A stretch of 64,000 nt of DNA from Auanema rhodensis. Lineage: Eukaryota; Nematoda; Chromadorea; Rhabditida; Rhabditidae. The stretch covers positions 20,738,476-20,802,475 of the forward strand of contig OZ059894.1 of the NCBI GenBank assembly GCA_964057225.1, given 5' to 3'. This document shows, piece by piece, positions 1 through 11,232 of this stretch (the first letter of the stretch is position 1; every line of letters begins with the position of its first letter). The notes below the pieces were generated by a model. It was not told the origin of the DNA and made no database searches. It worked only from the letters and a program-made list of their open reading frames with translations. The translations under genes and the position numbers were made by a program.

Positions 1-702
1 CTTAATACAAAAATTAGTTATGATCGTTTGAAAAATGATGCATTAGTGTATGTTGAGTTTCCATGTACACTCAACATTGCTTCCAAAAACATTTTGACAA
101 AAATTTTTTCGAAAAATTTCAAAATAATTTAGCAAAAAGTAGATGTTTTTAGATTCCTTTTTTCAAGGCAAAGACGATGGACAATGTTATTCAACGAAAA
201 AATTAATTCTTCAGGGTGAAAATCGAGGATAAAAGTGTGAACTTATATCAGTTGATATCTCGGTGCATTTTTAAGCTAGCGCAAATCTGATAACACAGAT
301 CGACGCAGCTTAAAAATCCGCATCGAATGCACTATACTACATTGAGAAACGCTTAATACAAAAATTAGTTATGATCGTTTGAAAAATGATGCATTAGTGT
401 ATGTTGAGTTTCCATGTACACTCAACATTGCTTCCAAAAACATTTTGACAAAAATTTTTTCGAAAAATTTCGAAATAATTTAGCAAAAAGTAGATGTTTT
501 TAGATTCCATTTTTCAAGGCAAAGACGATGGACAATGTTAATCAACGAAAAAATTAATTCTTCAGGGTGAAAATCGAGGATATAAGTGTGAACTTATATC
601 AGTTGATATCTCGGTGCATTTTTAAGCTAGCGCAAATCTGATAACACAGATCGACGCAGCTTCAAAATCCGCATCGAATGCACTATACTACATTGAGAAA
701 CG

Positions 703-3159
703 CTTAATACAAAAATTAGTTATGATCGTTTGAAAAATGATGCATTAGTGTATGTTGAGTTTCCATGTACACTCAACATTGCTTCCAAAAACATTTTGAC
801 AAAAATTTTTTCGAGAAATTTCAAAATAATTCAGCAAAAAGTAGATGTTTTTAGATTCCTTTTTTCAAGGCAAAGACGATGGACAATGTTATTCAACGAA
901 AAAATTAATTCTTCAGGGTGAAAATCGAGGATATAAGTGTGAACTTATATCAGTTGATATCTCGGTGAATTTTTAAGCTAGCGCGAATCTGATAACACAG
1001 ATCGACGCAGCTTAAAAATCCGCATCGAATGCACTATACTACATTGAGAAACGCTTAATACAAAAATTAGTTATGATCGTTTGAAAAATGATGCATTAGT
1101 GTATGTTGAGTTTCCATGTACACTCAACATTGCTTCCAAAAACATTTTGACAAAAATTTTTTCGAAAAATTTCAGAATAATTTAGCAAAAAGTAGATGTT
1201 TTTAGATTCCATTTTTCAAGGCAAAGACGATGGACAATGTTATTCAACGAAAAAATTAATTCTTCAGGGTGAAAATCGAAGATATAAGTGTGAACTTATA
1301 TCAGTTGATATCTCGGTGCATTTTTAAGGTAGCGCAAATCTGATAACACAGATCGACGCAGCTTAAAAATCCGCATCGAATGCACTATACTACATTGAGA
1401 AACGCTTAATACAAAAATTAGTTATGATCGTTTGAAAAATGATGCATTAGTGTATGTTGAGTTTCCATGTATACTCAACATTGCTTCCAAAAACATTTTG
1501 ACAAAAATTTTTTCGAGAAATTTCAAAATAATTCAGCAAAAAGTAGATGTTTTTAGATTCCTTTTTTCAAGGCAAAGACGATGGACAATGTTATTCAACG
1601 AAAAAATTAATTCTTCAGGGTGAAAATCGAGGATATAAGTGTGAACATATATCAGTTGATATCTCGGTGAATTTTTAAGCTAGCGCGAATCTGATAACAC
1701 AGATCGACGCAGCTTAAAAATCCGCATCGAATGCACTATACTACATTGAGAAACGCTTAATACAAAAATTAGTTATGATCGTTTGAAAAATGATGCATTA
1801 GTGTATGTTGAGTTTCCATGTACACTCAACATTGCTTCCAAAAACATTTTGACAAAAATTTTTTCGAAAAATTTCAAAATAATTTAGCGAAAAGTAGATG
1901 TTTTTAGATTCCATTTTTCAAGGCAAAGACGATGGACAATGTTATTCAACGAAAAAATTAATTCTTCAGGGTGAAAATCGAGGATATAAGTGTGAACTTA
2001 TATCAGTTGATATCTCGGTGCATTTTTAAGCTAGCGCGAATCTGATAACACAGATCGACGCAGCTTAAAAATCCGCATCGAATGCACTATACTACATTGA
2101 GAAACGCTTAATACAAAAATTAGTTATGATCGTTTGAAAAATGATGCATTAGTGTATGTTGAGTTTCCATGTACACTCAACATTGCTTCCAAAAACATTT
2201 TGACAAAAATTTTTTCGAGAAATTTCAAAATAATTCAGCAAAAAGTAGATGTTTTTAGATTCCTTTTTTCAAGGCAAAGACGATGGACAATGTTATTCAA
2301 CGAAAAAATTAATTCTTCAGGGTGAAAATCGAGGATATAAGTGTGAACTTATATCAGTTGATATCTCGGTGAATTTTTAAGCTAGCGCGAATCTGATAAC
2401 ACAGATCGACGCAGCTTAAAAATCCGCATCGAATGCACTATACTACATTGAGAAACGCTTAATACAAAAATTAGTTATGATCGTTTGAAAAATGATGCAT
2501 TAGTGTATGTTGAGTTTCCATGTACACTCAACATTGCTTCCAAAAACATTTTGACAAAAATTTTTTCGAAAAATTTCAGAATAATTTAGCAAAAAGTAGA
2601 TGTTTTTAGATTCCATTTTTCAAGGCAAAGACGATGGACAATGTTATTCAACGAAAAAATTAATTCTTCAGGGTGAAAATCGAAGATATAAGTGTGAACT
2701 TATATCAGTTGATATCTCGGTGCATTTTTAAGGTAGCGCAAATCTGATAACACAGATCGACGCAGCTTAAAAATCCGCATCGAATGCACTATACTACATT
2801 GAGAAACGCTTAATACAAAAATTAGTTATGATCGTTTGAAAAATGATGCATTAGTGTATGTTGAGTTTCCATGTATACTCAACATTGCTTCCAAAAACAT
2901 TTTGACAAAAATTTTTTCGAGAAATTTCAAAATAATTCAGCAAAAAGTAGATGTTTTTAGATTCCTTTTTTCAAGGCAAAGACGATGGACAATGTTATTC
3001 AACGAAAAAATTAATTCTTCAGGGTGAAAATCGAGGATATAAGTGTGAACATATATCAGTTGATATCTCGGTGAATTTTTAAGCTAGCGCGAATCTGATA
3101 ACACAGATCGACGCAGCTTAAAAATCCGCATCGAATGCACTATACTACATTGAGAAACG
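703..3159 (+). repeat. Tetramer higher-order repeat (1404 bp), copies 3-9
   Basis: Copies 3, 4 and 5 match copies 7, 8 and 9 with shared diagnostic changes. Copies 4 and 8 carry 122G, 227A and 276G. Copies 5 and 9 carry a C68T change (TGTATACTC), 113G, 130C and T243A. Copy 6 lies between and is distinct: it has A134G and pairs 266C with 283G. The repeat offset is 1404 bp (four monomers), covering 703-1755 and 2107-3159. Confidence 0.88.
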
Positions 3160-3208
3160 CTTAATACAAAAATTAGTTATGATCGTTTGAAAAATGATGC
3201 ATTAGTGT

Positions 3209-3236
3209 ATGTTGAGTTTCCATGTACACTCAACAT
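3209..3236. repeat. 28-bp hairpin dyad with 9-bp stem (monomer 50-77)
   Basis: ATGTTGAGT and ACTCAACAT are exact inverted complements around a 10-base loop, TTCCATGTAC. A competing pairing exists between AGTGTA (monomer 45-50) and TACACT (66-71), so two mutually exclusive hairpins are possible. Variants are few: C72T (for example copies 89, 90, 99, 105, 120 and 126) leaves a G-T pair, G55C (copies 165, 169 and 174) breaks a pair, and A63T (copies 148 and 158) and C68T (copies 5 and 9) fall in the loop. Any role as a protein-binding or structure-forming site is inference. Confidence 0.8.
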
Positions 3237-3259
3237 TGCTTCCAAAAACATTTTGACAA

Positions 3260-3278
3260 AAATTTTTTCGAAAAATTT
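3260..3278. repeat. A/T palindrome (monomer 101-119)
   Basis: AAATTTTT and AAAAATTT are exact inverted complements separated by TCG. The segment is intact in many copies. The recurring A113G change (CGAGAAATTT) breaks one pair and marks a group of monomer types (for example copies 3, 18, 44 and 70). Adjacent A and T tracts make this the most A/T-rich part of the unit. Confidence 0.75.
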
Positions 3279-3403
3279 CAAAATAATTTAGCAAAAAGTA
3301 GATGTTTTTAGATTCCATTTTTCAAGGCAAAGACGATGGACAATGTTATTCAACGAAAAAATTAATTCTTCAGGGTGAAAATCGAGGATATAAGTGTGAA
3401 CTT

Positions 3404-3417
3404 ATATCAGTTGATAT
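3404..3417. repeat. Short palindrome ATATCA-GT-TGATAT (monomer 245-258)
   Basis: Two 6-bp arms flank a 2-base spacer just upstream of the 51-bp dyad. It is nearly invariant. Copies 5 and 9 differ just beside it (T243A), and copies 172 and 177 have GATAACTC in place of GATATCTC at its right edge. Confidence 0.7.
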
Positions 3418-3425
3418 CTCGGTGC

Positions 3426-3476
3426 ATTTTTAAGCTAGCGCAAATCTGATAACACAGATCGACGCAGCTTAAAAAT
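3426..3476. repeat. 51-bp imperfect dyad (monomer 267-317), potential cruciform, present in every monomer
   Basis: The arms ATTTTTAAGCT and AGCTTAAAAAT are perfect 11-bp inverted complements. Inside them lie one unpaired A, GCG pairing with CGC, a 3x3 internal loop (CAA against CGA), and ATCTG pairing with CAGAT around the 6-base loop ATAACA. This gives 19 possible base pairs. The arrangement repeats every 351 bp. Common variants break single pairs: G308A (opposite C276), T311C (opposite A273), A312C (opposite T272) and, in copies 4 and 8, C276G. I saw no compensating changes, so selection for the full stem is not shown. Dyads of this kind have been proposed to matter at centromeres that lack CENP-B boxes; applying that here is inference. 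Confidence 0.85.
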
Positions 3477-5616
3477 CCGCATCGAATGCACTATACTACA
3501 TTGAGAAACGCTTAATACAAAAATTAGTTATGATCGTTTGAAAAATGATGCATTAGTGTATGTTGAGTTTCCATGTACACTCAACATTGCTTCCAAAAAC
3601 ATTTTGACAAAAATTTTTTCGAAAAATTTCAAAATAATTTAGCAAAAAGTAGATGTTTTTAGATTCCATTTTTCAAGGCAAAGACGATGGACAATGTTAT
3701 TCAACGAAAAAATTAATTCTTCAGGGTGAAAATCGAGGATATAAGTGTGAACTTATATCAGTTGATATCTCGGTGCATTTTTAAGCTAGCGCAAATCTGA
3801 TAACACAGATCGACGCAGCTTAAAAATCCGCATCGAATGCACTATACTACATTGAGAAACGCTTAATACAAGAATTAGTTATGATCGTTTGAAAAATGAT
3901 GCATTAGTGTATGTTGAGTTTCCATGTACACTCAACATTGCTTCCAAAAACATTTTGACAAAAATTTTTTCGAAAAATTTCAAAATAATTTAGCAAAAAG
4001 TAGATGTTTTTAGATTCCTTTTTTCAAGGCAAAGACGATGGACAATGTTATTCAACGAAAAAATTAATTCTTCAGGGTGAAAATCGAGGATAAAAGTGTG
4101 AACTTATATCAGTTGATATCTCGGTGCATTTTTAAGCTAGCGCAAATCTGATAACACAGATCGACGCAGCTTAAAAATCCGCATCGAATGCACTATACTA
4201 CATTGAGAAACGCTTAATACAAGAATTAGTTATGATCGTTTGAAAAATGATGCATTAGTGTATGTTGAGTTTCCATGTACACTCAACATTGCTTCCAAAA
4301 ACATTTTGACAAAAATTTTTTCGAAAAATTTCGAAATAATTTAGCAAAAAGTAGATGTTTTTAGATTCCATTTTTCAAGGCAAAGACGATGGACAATGTT
4401 ATTCAACGAAAAAATTAATTCTTCAGGGTGAAAATCGAGGATATAAGTGTGAACTTATATCAGTTGATATCTCGGTGCATTTTTAAGCTAGCGCAAATCT
4501 GATAACACAGATCGACGCAGCTTAAAAATCCGCATCGAATGCACTATACTACATTGAGAAACGCTTAATACAAGAATTAGTTATGATCGTTTGAAAAATG
4601 ATGCATTAGTGTATGTTGAGTTTCCATGTACACTCAACATTGCTTCCAAAAACATTTTGACAAAAATTTTTTCGAAAAATTTCAAAATAATTTAGCAAAA
4701 AGTAGATGTTTTTAGATTCCTTTTTTCAAGGCAAAGACGATGGACAATGTTATTCAACGAAAAAATTAATTCTTCAGGGTGAAAATCGAGGATAAAAGTG
4801 TGAACTTATATCAGTTGATATCTCGGTGCATTTTTAAGCTAGCGCAAATCTGATAACACAGATCGACGCAGCTTAAAAATCCGCATCGAATGCACTATAC
4901 TACATTGAGAAACGCTTAATACAAAAATTAGTTATGATCGTTTGAAAAATGATGCATTAGTGTATGTTGAGTTTCCATGTACACTCAACATTGCTTCCAA
5001 AAACATTTTGACAAAAATTTTTTCGAAAAATTTCGAAATAATTTAGCAAAAAGTAGATGTTTTTAGATTCCATTTTTCAAGGCAAAGACGATGGACAATG
5101 TTAATCAACGAAAAAATTAATTCTTCAGGGTGAAAATCGAGGATATAAGTGTGAACTTATATCAGTTGATATCTCGGTGCATTTTTAAGCTAGCGCAAAT
5201 CTGATAACACAGATCGACGCAGCTTCAAAATCCGCATCGAATGCACTATACTACATTGAGAAACGCTTAATACAAAAATTAGTTATGATCGTTTGAAAAA
5301 TGATGCATTAGTGTATGTTGAGTTTCCATGTACACTCAACATTGCTTCCAAAAACATTTTGACAAAAATTTTTTCGAGAAATTTCAAAATAATTCAGCAA
5401 AAAGTAGATGTTTTTAGATTCCTTTTTTCAAGGCAAAGACGATGGACAATGTTATTCAACGAAAAAATTAATTCTTCAGGGTGAAAATCGAGGATATAAG
5501 TGTGAACTTATATCAGTTGATATCTCGGTGAATTTTTAAGCTAGCGCGAATCTGATAACACAGATCGACGCAGCTTAAAAATCCGCATCGAATGCACTAT
5601 ACTACATTGAGAAACG

Positions 5617-7722
5617 CTTAATACAAAAATTAGTTATGATCGTTTGAAAAATGATGCATTAGTGTATGTTGAGTTTCCATGTACACTCAACATTGCTTCC
5701 AAAAACATTTTGACAAAAATTTTTTCGAAAAATTTCAGAATAATTTAGCAAAAAGTAGATGTTTTTAGATTCCATTTTTCAAGGCAAAGACGATGGACAA
5801 TGTTATTCAACGAAAAAATTAATTCTTCAGGGTGAAAATCGAGGATATAAGTGTGAACTTATATCAGTTGATATCTCGGTGCATTTTTAAGCTAGCGCAA
5901 ATCTGATAACACAGATCGACGCAGCTTCAAAATCCGCATCGAATGCACTATACTACATTGAGAAACGCTTAATACAAAAATTAGTTATGATCGTTTGAAA
6001 AATGATGCATTAGTGTATGTTGAGTTTCCATGTACACTCAACATTGCTTCCAAAAACATTTTGACAAAAATTTTTTCGAGAAATTTCAAAATAATTTAGC
6101 AAAAAGTAGATGTTTTTAGATTCCTTTTTTCAAGGCAAAGACGATGGACAATGTTATTCAACGAAAAAATTAATTCTTCAGGGTGAAAATCGAGGATATA
6201 AGTGTGAACTTATATCAGTTGATATCTCTGTGCATTTTTAAGCTAGCGCAAATCTGATAACACAGATCGACGCAACTTAAAAATCCGCATCGAATGCACT
6301 ATACTACATTGAGAAACGCTTAATACAAAAATTAGTTATGATCGTTTGAAAAATGATGCATTAGTGTATGTTGAGTTTCCATGTACACTCAACATTGCTT
6401 CCAAAAACATTTTGACAAAAATTTTTTCGAAAAATTTCAAAATAATTTAGCAAAAAGTAGATGTTTTTAGATTCCTTTTTTCAAGGCAAAGACGATGGAC
6501 AATGTTATTCAACGAAAAAATTAATTCTTCAGGGTGAAAATCGAGGATATAAGTGTGAACTTATATCAGTTGATATCTCGGTGAATTTTTAAGCTAGCGC
6601 GAATCTGATAACACAGATCGACGCAGCTTAAAAATCCGCATCGAATGCACTATACTACATTGAGAAACGCTTAATACAAAAATTAGTTATGATCGTTTGA
6701 AAAATGATGCATTAGTGTATGTTGAGTTTCCATGTACACTCAACATTGCTTCCAAAAACATTTTGACAAAAATTTTTTCGAAAAATTTCAGAATAATTTA
6801 GCAAAAAGTAGATGTTTTTAGATTCCATTTTTCAAGGCAAAGACGATGGACAATGTTATTCAACGAAAAAATTAATTCTTCAGGGTGAAAATCGAGGATA
6901 TAAGTGTGAACTTATATCAGTTGATATCTCGGTGCATTTTTAAGCTAGCGCAAATCTGATAACACAGATCGACGCAGCTTCAAAATCCGCATCGAATGCA
7001 CTATACTACATTGAGAAACGCTTAATACAAAAATTAGTTATGATCGTTTGAAAAATGATGCATTAGTGTATGTTGAGTTTCCATGTACACTCAACATTGC
7101 TTCCAAAAACATTTTGACAAAAATTTTTTCGAGAAATTTCAAAATAATTTAGCAAAAAGTAGATGTTTTTAGATTCCTTTTTTCAAGGCAAAGACGATGG
7201 ACAATGTTATTCAACGAAAAAATTAATTCTTCAGGGTGAAAATCGAGGATATAAGTGTGAACTTATATCAGTTGATATCTCTGTGCATTTTTAAGCTAGC
7301 GCAAATCTGATAACACAGATCGACGCAACTTAAAAATCCGCATCGAATGCACTATACTACATTGAGAAACGCTTAATACAAAAATTAGTTATGATCGTTT
7401 GAAAAATGATGCATTAGTGTATGTTGAGTTTCCATGTACACTCAACATTGCTTCCAAAAACATTTTGACAAAAATTTTTTCGAAAAATTTCAAAATAATT
7501 TAGCAAAAAGTAGATGTTTTTAGATTCCTTTTTTCAAGGCAAAGACGATGGACAATGTTATTCAACGAAAAAATTAATTCTTCAGGGTGAAAATCGAGGA
7601 TATAAGTGTGAACTTATATCAGTTGATATCTCGGTGAATTTTTAAGCTAGCGCGAATCTGATAACACAGATCGACGCAGCTTAAAAATCCGCATCGAATG
7701 CACTATACTACATTGAGAAACG
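5617..7722 (+). repeat. Trimer higher-order repeat (1053 bp), copies 17-22
   Basis: Copies 17-18-19 (5617-6669) repeat as 20-21-22 (6670-7722). The order is [122G, 158A, 312C], then [113G, 158T, 262T, 308A], then [158T, 266A, 283G]. I saw no differences between the two trimers by eye. Confidence 0.88.
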
Positions 7723-10700
7723 CTTAATACAAAAATTAGTTATGATCGTTTGAAAAATGATGCATTAGTGTATGTTGAGTTTCCATGTACACTCAACATT
7801 GCTTCCAAAAACATTTTGACAAAAATTTTTTCGAAAAATTTCAAAATAATTTAGCAAAAAGTAGATGTTTTTAGATTCCATTTTTCAAGGCAAAGACGAT
7901 GGACAATGTTAATCAACGAAAAAATTAATTCTTCAGGGTGAAAATCGAGGATATAAGTGTGAACTTATATCAGTTGATATCTCGGTGCATTTTTAAGCTA
8001 GCGCAAATCTGATAACACAGATCGACGCAGCTTCAAAATCCGCATCGAATGCACTATACTACATTGAGAAACGCTTAATACAAAAATTAGTTATGATCGT
8101 TTGAAAAATGATGCATTAGTGTATGTTGAGTTTCCATGTACACTCAACATTGCTTCCAAAAACATTTTGACAAAAATTTTTTCGAGAAATTTCAAAATAA
8201 TTCAGCAAAAAGTAGATGTTTTTAGATTCCTTTTTTCAAGGCAAAGACGATGGACAATGTTATTCAACGAAAAAATTAATTCTTCAGGGTGAAAATCGAG
8301 GATATAAGTGTGAACTTATATCAGTTGATATCTCGGTGAATTTTTAAGCTAGCGCGAATCTGATAACACAGATCGACGCAGCTTAAAAATCCGCATCGAA
8401 TGCACTATACTACATTGAGAAACGCTTAATACAAAAATTAGTTATGATCGTTTGAAAAATGATGCATTAGTGTATGTTGAGTTTCCATGTACACTCAACA
8501 TTGCTTCCAAAAACATTTTGACAAAAATTTTTTCGAAAAATTTCAGAATAATTTAGCAAAAAGTAGATGTTTTTAGATTCCATTTTTCAAGGCAAAGACG
8601 ATGGACAATGTTATTCAACGAAAAAATTAATTCTTCAGGGTGAAAATCGAGGATATAAGTGTGAACTTATATCAGTTGATATCTCGGTGCATTTTTAAGC
8701 TAGCGCAAATCTGATAACACAGATCGACGCAGCTTCAAAATCCGCATCGAATGCACTATACTACATTGAGAAACGCTTAATACAAAAATTAGTTATGATC
8801 GTTTGAAAAATGATGCATTAGTGTATGTTGAGTTTCCATGTACACTCAACATTGCTTCCAAAAACATTTTGACAAAAATTTTTTCGAGAAATTTCAAAAT
8901 AATTTAGCAAAAAGTAGATGTTTTTAGATTCCTTTTTTCAAGGCAAAGACGATGGACAATGTTATTCAACGAAAAAATTAATTCTTCAGGGTGAAAATCG
9001 AGGATATAAGTGTGAACTTATATCAGTTGATATCTCTGTGCATTTTTAAGCTAGCGCAAATCTGATAACACAGATCGACGCAACTTAAAAATCCGCATCG
9101 AATGCACTATACTACATTGAGAAACGCTTAATACAAAAATTAGTTATGATCGTTTGAAAAATGATGCATTAGTGTATGTTGAGTTTCCATGTACACTCAA
9201 CATTGCTTCCAAAAACATTTTGACAAAAATTTTTTCGAAAAATTTCAAAATAATTTAGCAAAAAGTAGATGTTTTTAGATTCCATTTTTCAAGGCAAAGA
9301 CGATGGACAATGTTAATCAACGAAAAAATTAATTCTTCAGGGTGAAAATCGAGGATATAAGTGTGAACTTATATCAGTTGATATCTCGGTGCATTTTTAA
9401 GCTAGCGCAAATCTGATAACACAGATCGACGCAGCTTCAAAATCCGCATCGAATGCACTATACTACATTGAGAAACGCTTAATACAAAAATTAGTTATGA
9501 TCGTTTGAAAAATGATGCATTAGTGTATGTTGAGTTTCCATGTACACTCAACATTGCTTCCAAAAACATTTTGACAAAAATTTTTTCGAAAAATTTCAAA
9601 ATAATTTAGCAAAAAGTAGATGTTTTTAGATTCCTTTTTTCAAGGCAAAGACGATGGACAATGTTATTCAACGAAAAAATTAATTCTTCAGGGTGAAAAT
9701 CGAGGATATAAGTGTGAACTTATATCAGTTGATATCTCGGTGAATTTTTAAGCTAGCGCGAATCTGATAACACAGATCGACGCAGCTTAAAAATCCGCAT
9801 CGAATGCACTATACTACATTGAGAAACGCTTAATACAAAAATTAGTTATGATCGTTTGAAAAATGATGCATTAGTGTATGTTGAGTTTCCATGTACACTC
9901 AACATTGCTTCCAAAAACATTTTGACAAAAATTTTTTCGAAAAATTTCAGAATAATTTAGCAAAAAGTAGATGTTTTTAGATTCCATTTTTCAAGGCAAA
10001 GACGATGGACAATGTTATTCAACGAAAAAATTAATTCTTCAGGGTGAAAATCGAGGATATAAGTGTGAACTTATATCAGTTGATATCTCGGTGCATTTTT
10101 AAGCTAGCGCAAATCTGATAACACAGATCGACGCAGCTTCAAAATCCGCATCGAATGCACTATACTACATTGAGAAACGCTTAATACAAAAATTAGTTAT
10201 GATCGTTTGAAAAATGATGCATTAGTGTATGTTGAGTTTCCATGTACACTCAACATTGCTTCCAAAAACATTTTGACAAAAATTTTTTCGAGAAATTTCA
10301 AAATAATTTAGCAAAAAGTAGATGTTTTTAGATTCCTTTTTTCAAGGCAAAGACGATGGACAATGTTATTCAACGAAAAAATTAATTCTTCAGGGTGAAA
10401 ATCGAGGATATAAGTGTGAACTTATATCAGTTGATATCTCTGTGCATTTTTAAGCTAGCGCAAATCTGATAACACAGATCGACGCAACTTAAAAATCCGC
10501 ATCGAATGCACTATACTACATTGAGAAACGCTTAATACAAAAATTAGTTATGATCGTTTGAAAAATGATGCATTAGTGTATGTTGAGTTTCCATGTACAC
10601 TCAACATTGCTTCCAAAAACATTTTGACAAAAATTTTTTCGAAAAATTTCAAAATAATTTAGCAAAAAGTAGATGTTTTTAGATTCCATTTTTCAAGGCA

Positions 10701-11232
10701 AAGACGATGGACAATGTTAATCAACGAAAAAATTAATTCTTCAGGGTGAAAATCGAGGATATAAGTGTGAACTTATATCAGTTGATATCTCGGTGCATTT
10801 TTAAGCTAGCGCAAATCTGATAACACAGATCGACGCAGCTTCAAAATCCGCATCGAATGCACTATACTACATTGAGAAACGCTTAATACAAAAATTAGTT
10901 ATGATCGTTTGAAAAATGATGCATTAGTGTATGTTGAGTTTCCATGTACACTCAACATTGCTTCCAAAAACATTTTGACAAAAATTTTTTCGAAAAATTT
11001 CAAAATAATTTAGCAAAAAGTAGATGTTTTTAGATTCCTTTTTTCAAGGCAAAGACGATGGACAATGTTATTCAACGAAAAAATTAATTCTTCAGGGTGA
11101 AAATCGAGGATATAAGTGTGAACTTATATCAGTTGATATCTCGGTGAATTTTTAAGCTAGCGCGAATCTGATAACACAGATCGACGCAGCTTAAAAATCC
11201 GCATCGAATGCACTATACTACATTGAGAAACG
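7723..11232 (+). repeat. Tetramer higher-order repeat (1404 bp), copies 23-32
   Basis: A fourth type, [158A, 190A, 312C], joins the trimer types. Copies 23-26 (7723-9126) and 27-30 (9127-10530) are two tetramers, and copies 31-32 start a third. They are not fully alike: copy 24 carries 113G and 130C where copy 28 has the common bases. The first two units therefore share an order but not a full sequence. Confidence 0.85.

Larger units (their letters stand above)
3160..3510 (+). repeat. Representative satellite monomer (copy 10) with map of constant and variable sites
   Basis: This copy carries the common base at most sites and has all dyads intact. Across copies, substitutions recur at monomer positions 9, 11, 113, 121, 122, 123, 127, 130, 158, 162, 164, 167, 170, 190, 193, 205, 210, 227, 228, 231, 239, 262, 266, 283, 308, 311, 312 and 335. 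Long stretches look almost unchanged in every copy: roughly 80-112, 133-154, 174-189, 240-257 and 319-334. Each unit has several A/T tracts (near 9-13, 84-88, 99-109, 112-116, 134-138, 146-150, 158-163 and 197-202), which would be expected to favour DNA bending. I see no half-unit duplication inside the monomer, so 351 bp is the basic unit. 351 is divisible by three, but stop codons occur in the frames, so the array is not one long coding repeat. Confidence 0.93.
1..5616 (+). repeat. Array region A, copies 1-16, mixed types
   Basis: Copies 1-3 form the type order [158T, 231A] - [121G, 158A, 190A, 312C] - [113G, 130C, 266A, 283G]. The same order returns in copies 14-16 (4564-5616), 13 monomers later, so the two blocks share ancestry. 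Copies 12-14 (3862-4914) all carry A11G (ACAAGAATT) although copy 13 is of a different type from 12 and 14. Copies 10 and 11 are close to the array consensus. Nothing other than satellite is present. Confidence 0.88.

Noticed and set aside
183-199. Possible CENP-B box on the minus strand (TTTCGTTGAATAACATT)
   Set aside because: The first eight bases resemble the box, but the essential CGGG half is absent, and several copies carry A193G, which breaks the matching half.
1-351. The 351-bp unit as an ancient dimer of about 175 bp
   Set aside because: The two halves share only short A/T-rich words by eye; no alignment of the halves is apparent.
730-921. A 63-codon reading frame, repeated in copies 3, 5, 7, 9, 16, 24, 68, 92, 98, 119 and 142
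   Set aside because: It appears only where T130C turns a TAG stop into CAG. It begins with TTG, has no ATG until near its end, lies wholly in satellite DNA and is closed by a stop in all other copies. No domain is recognisable.
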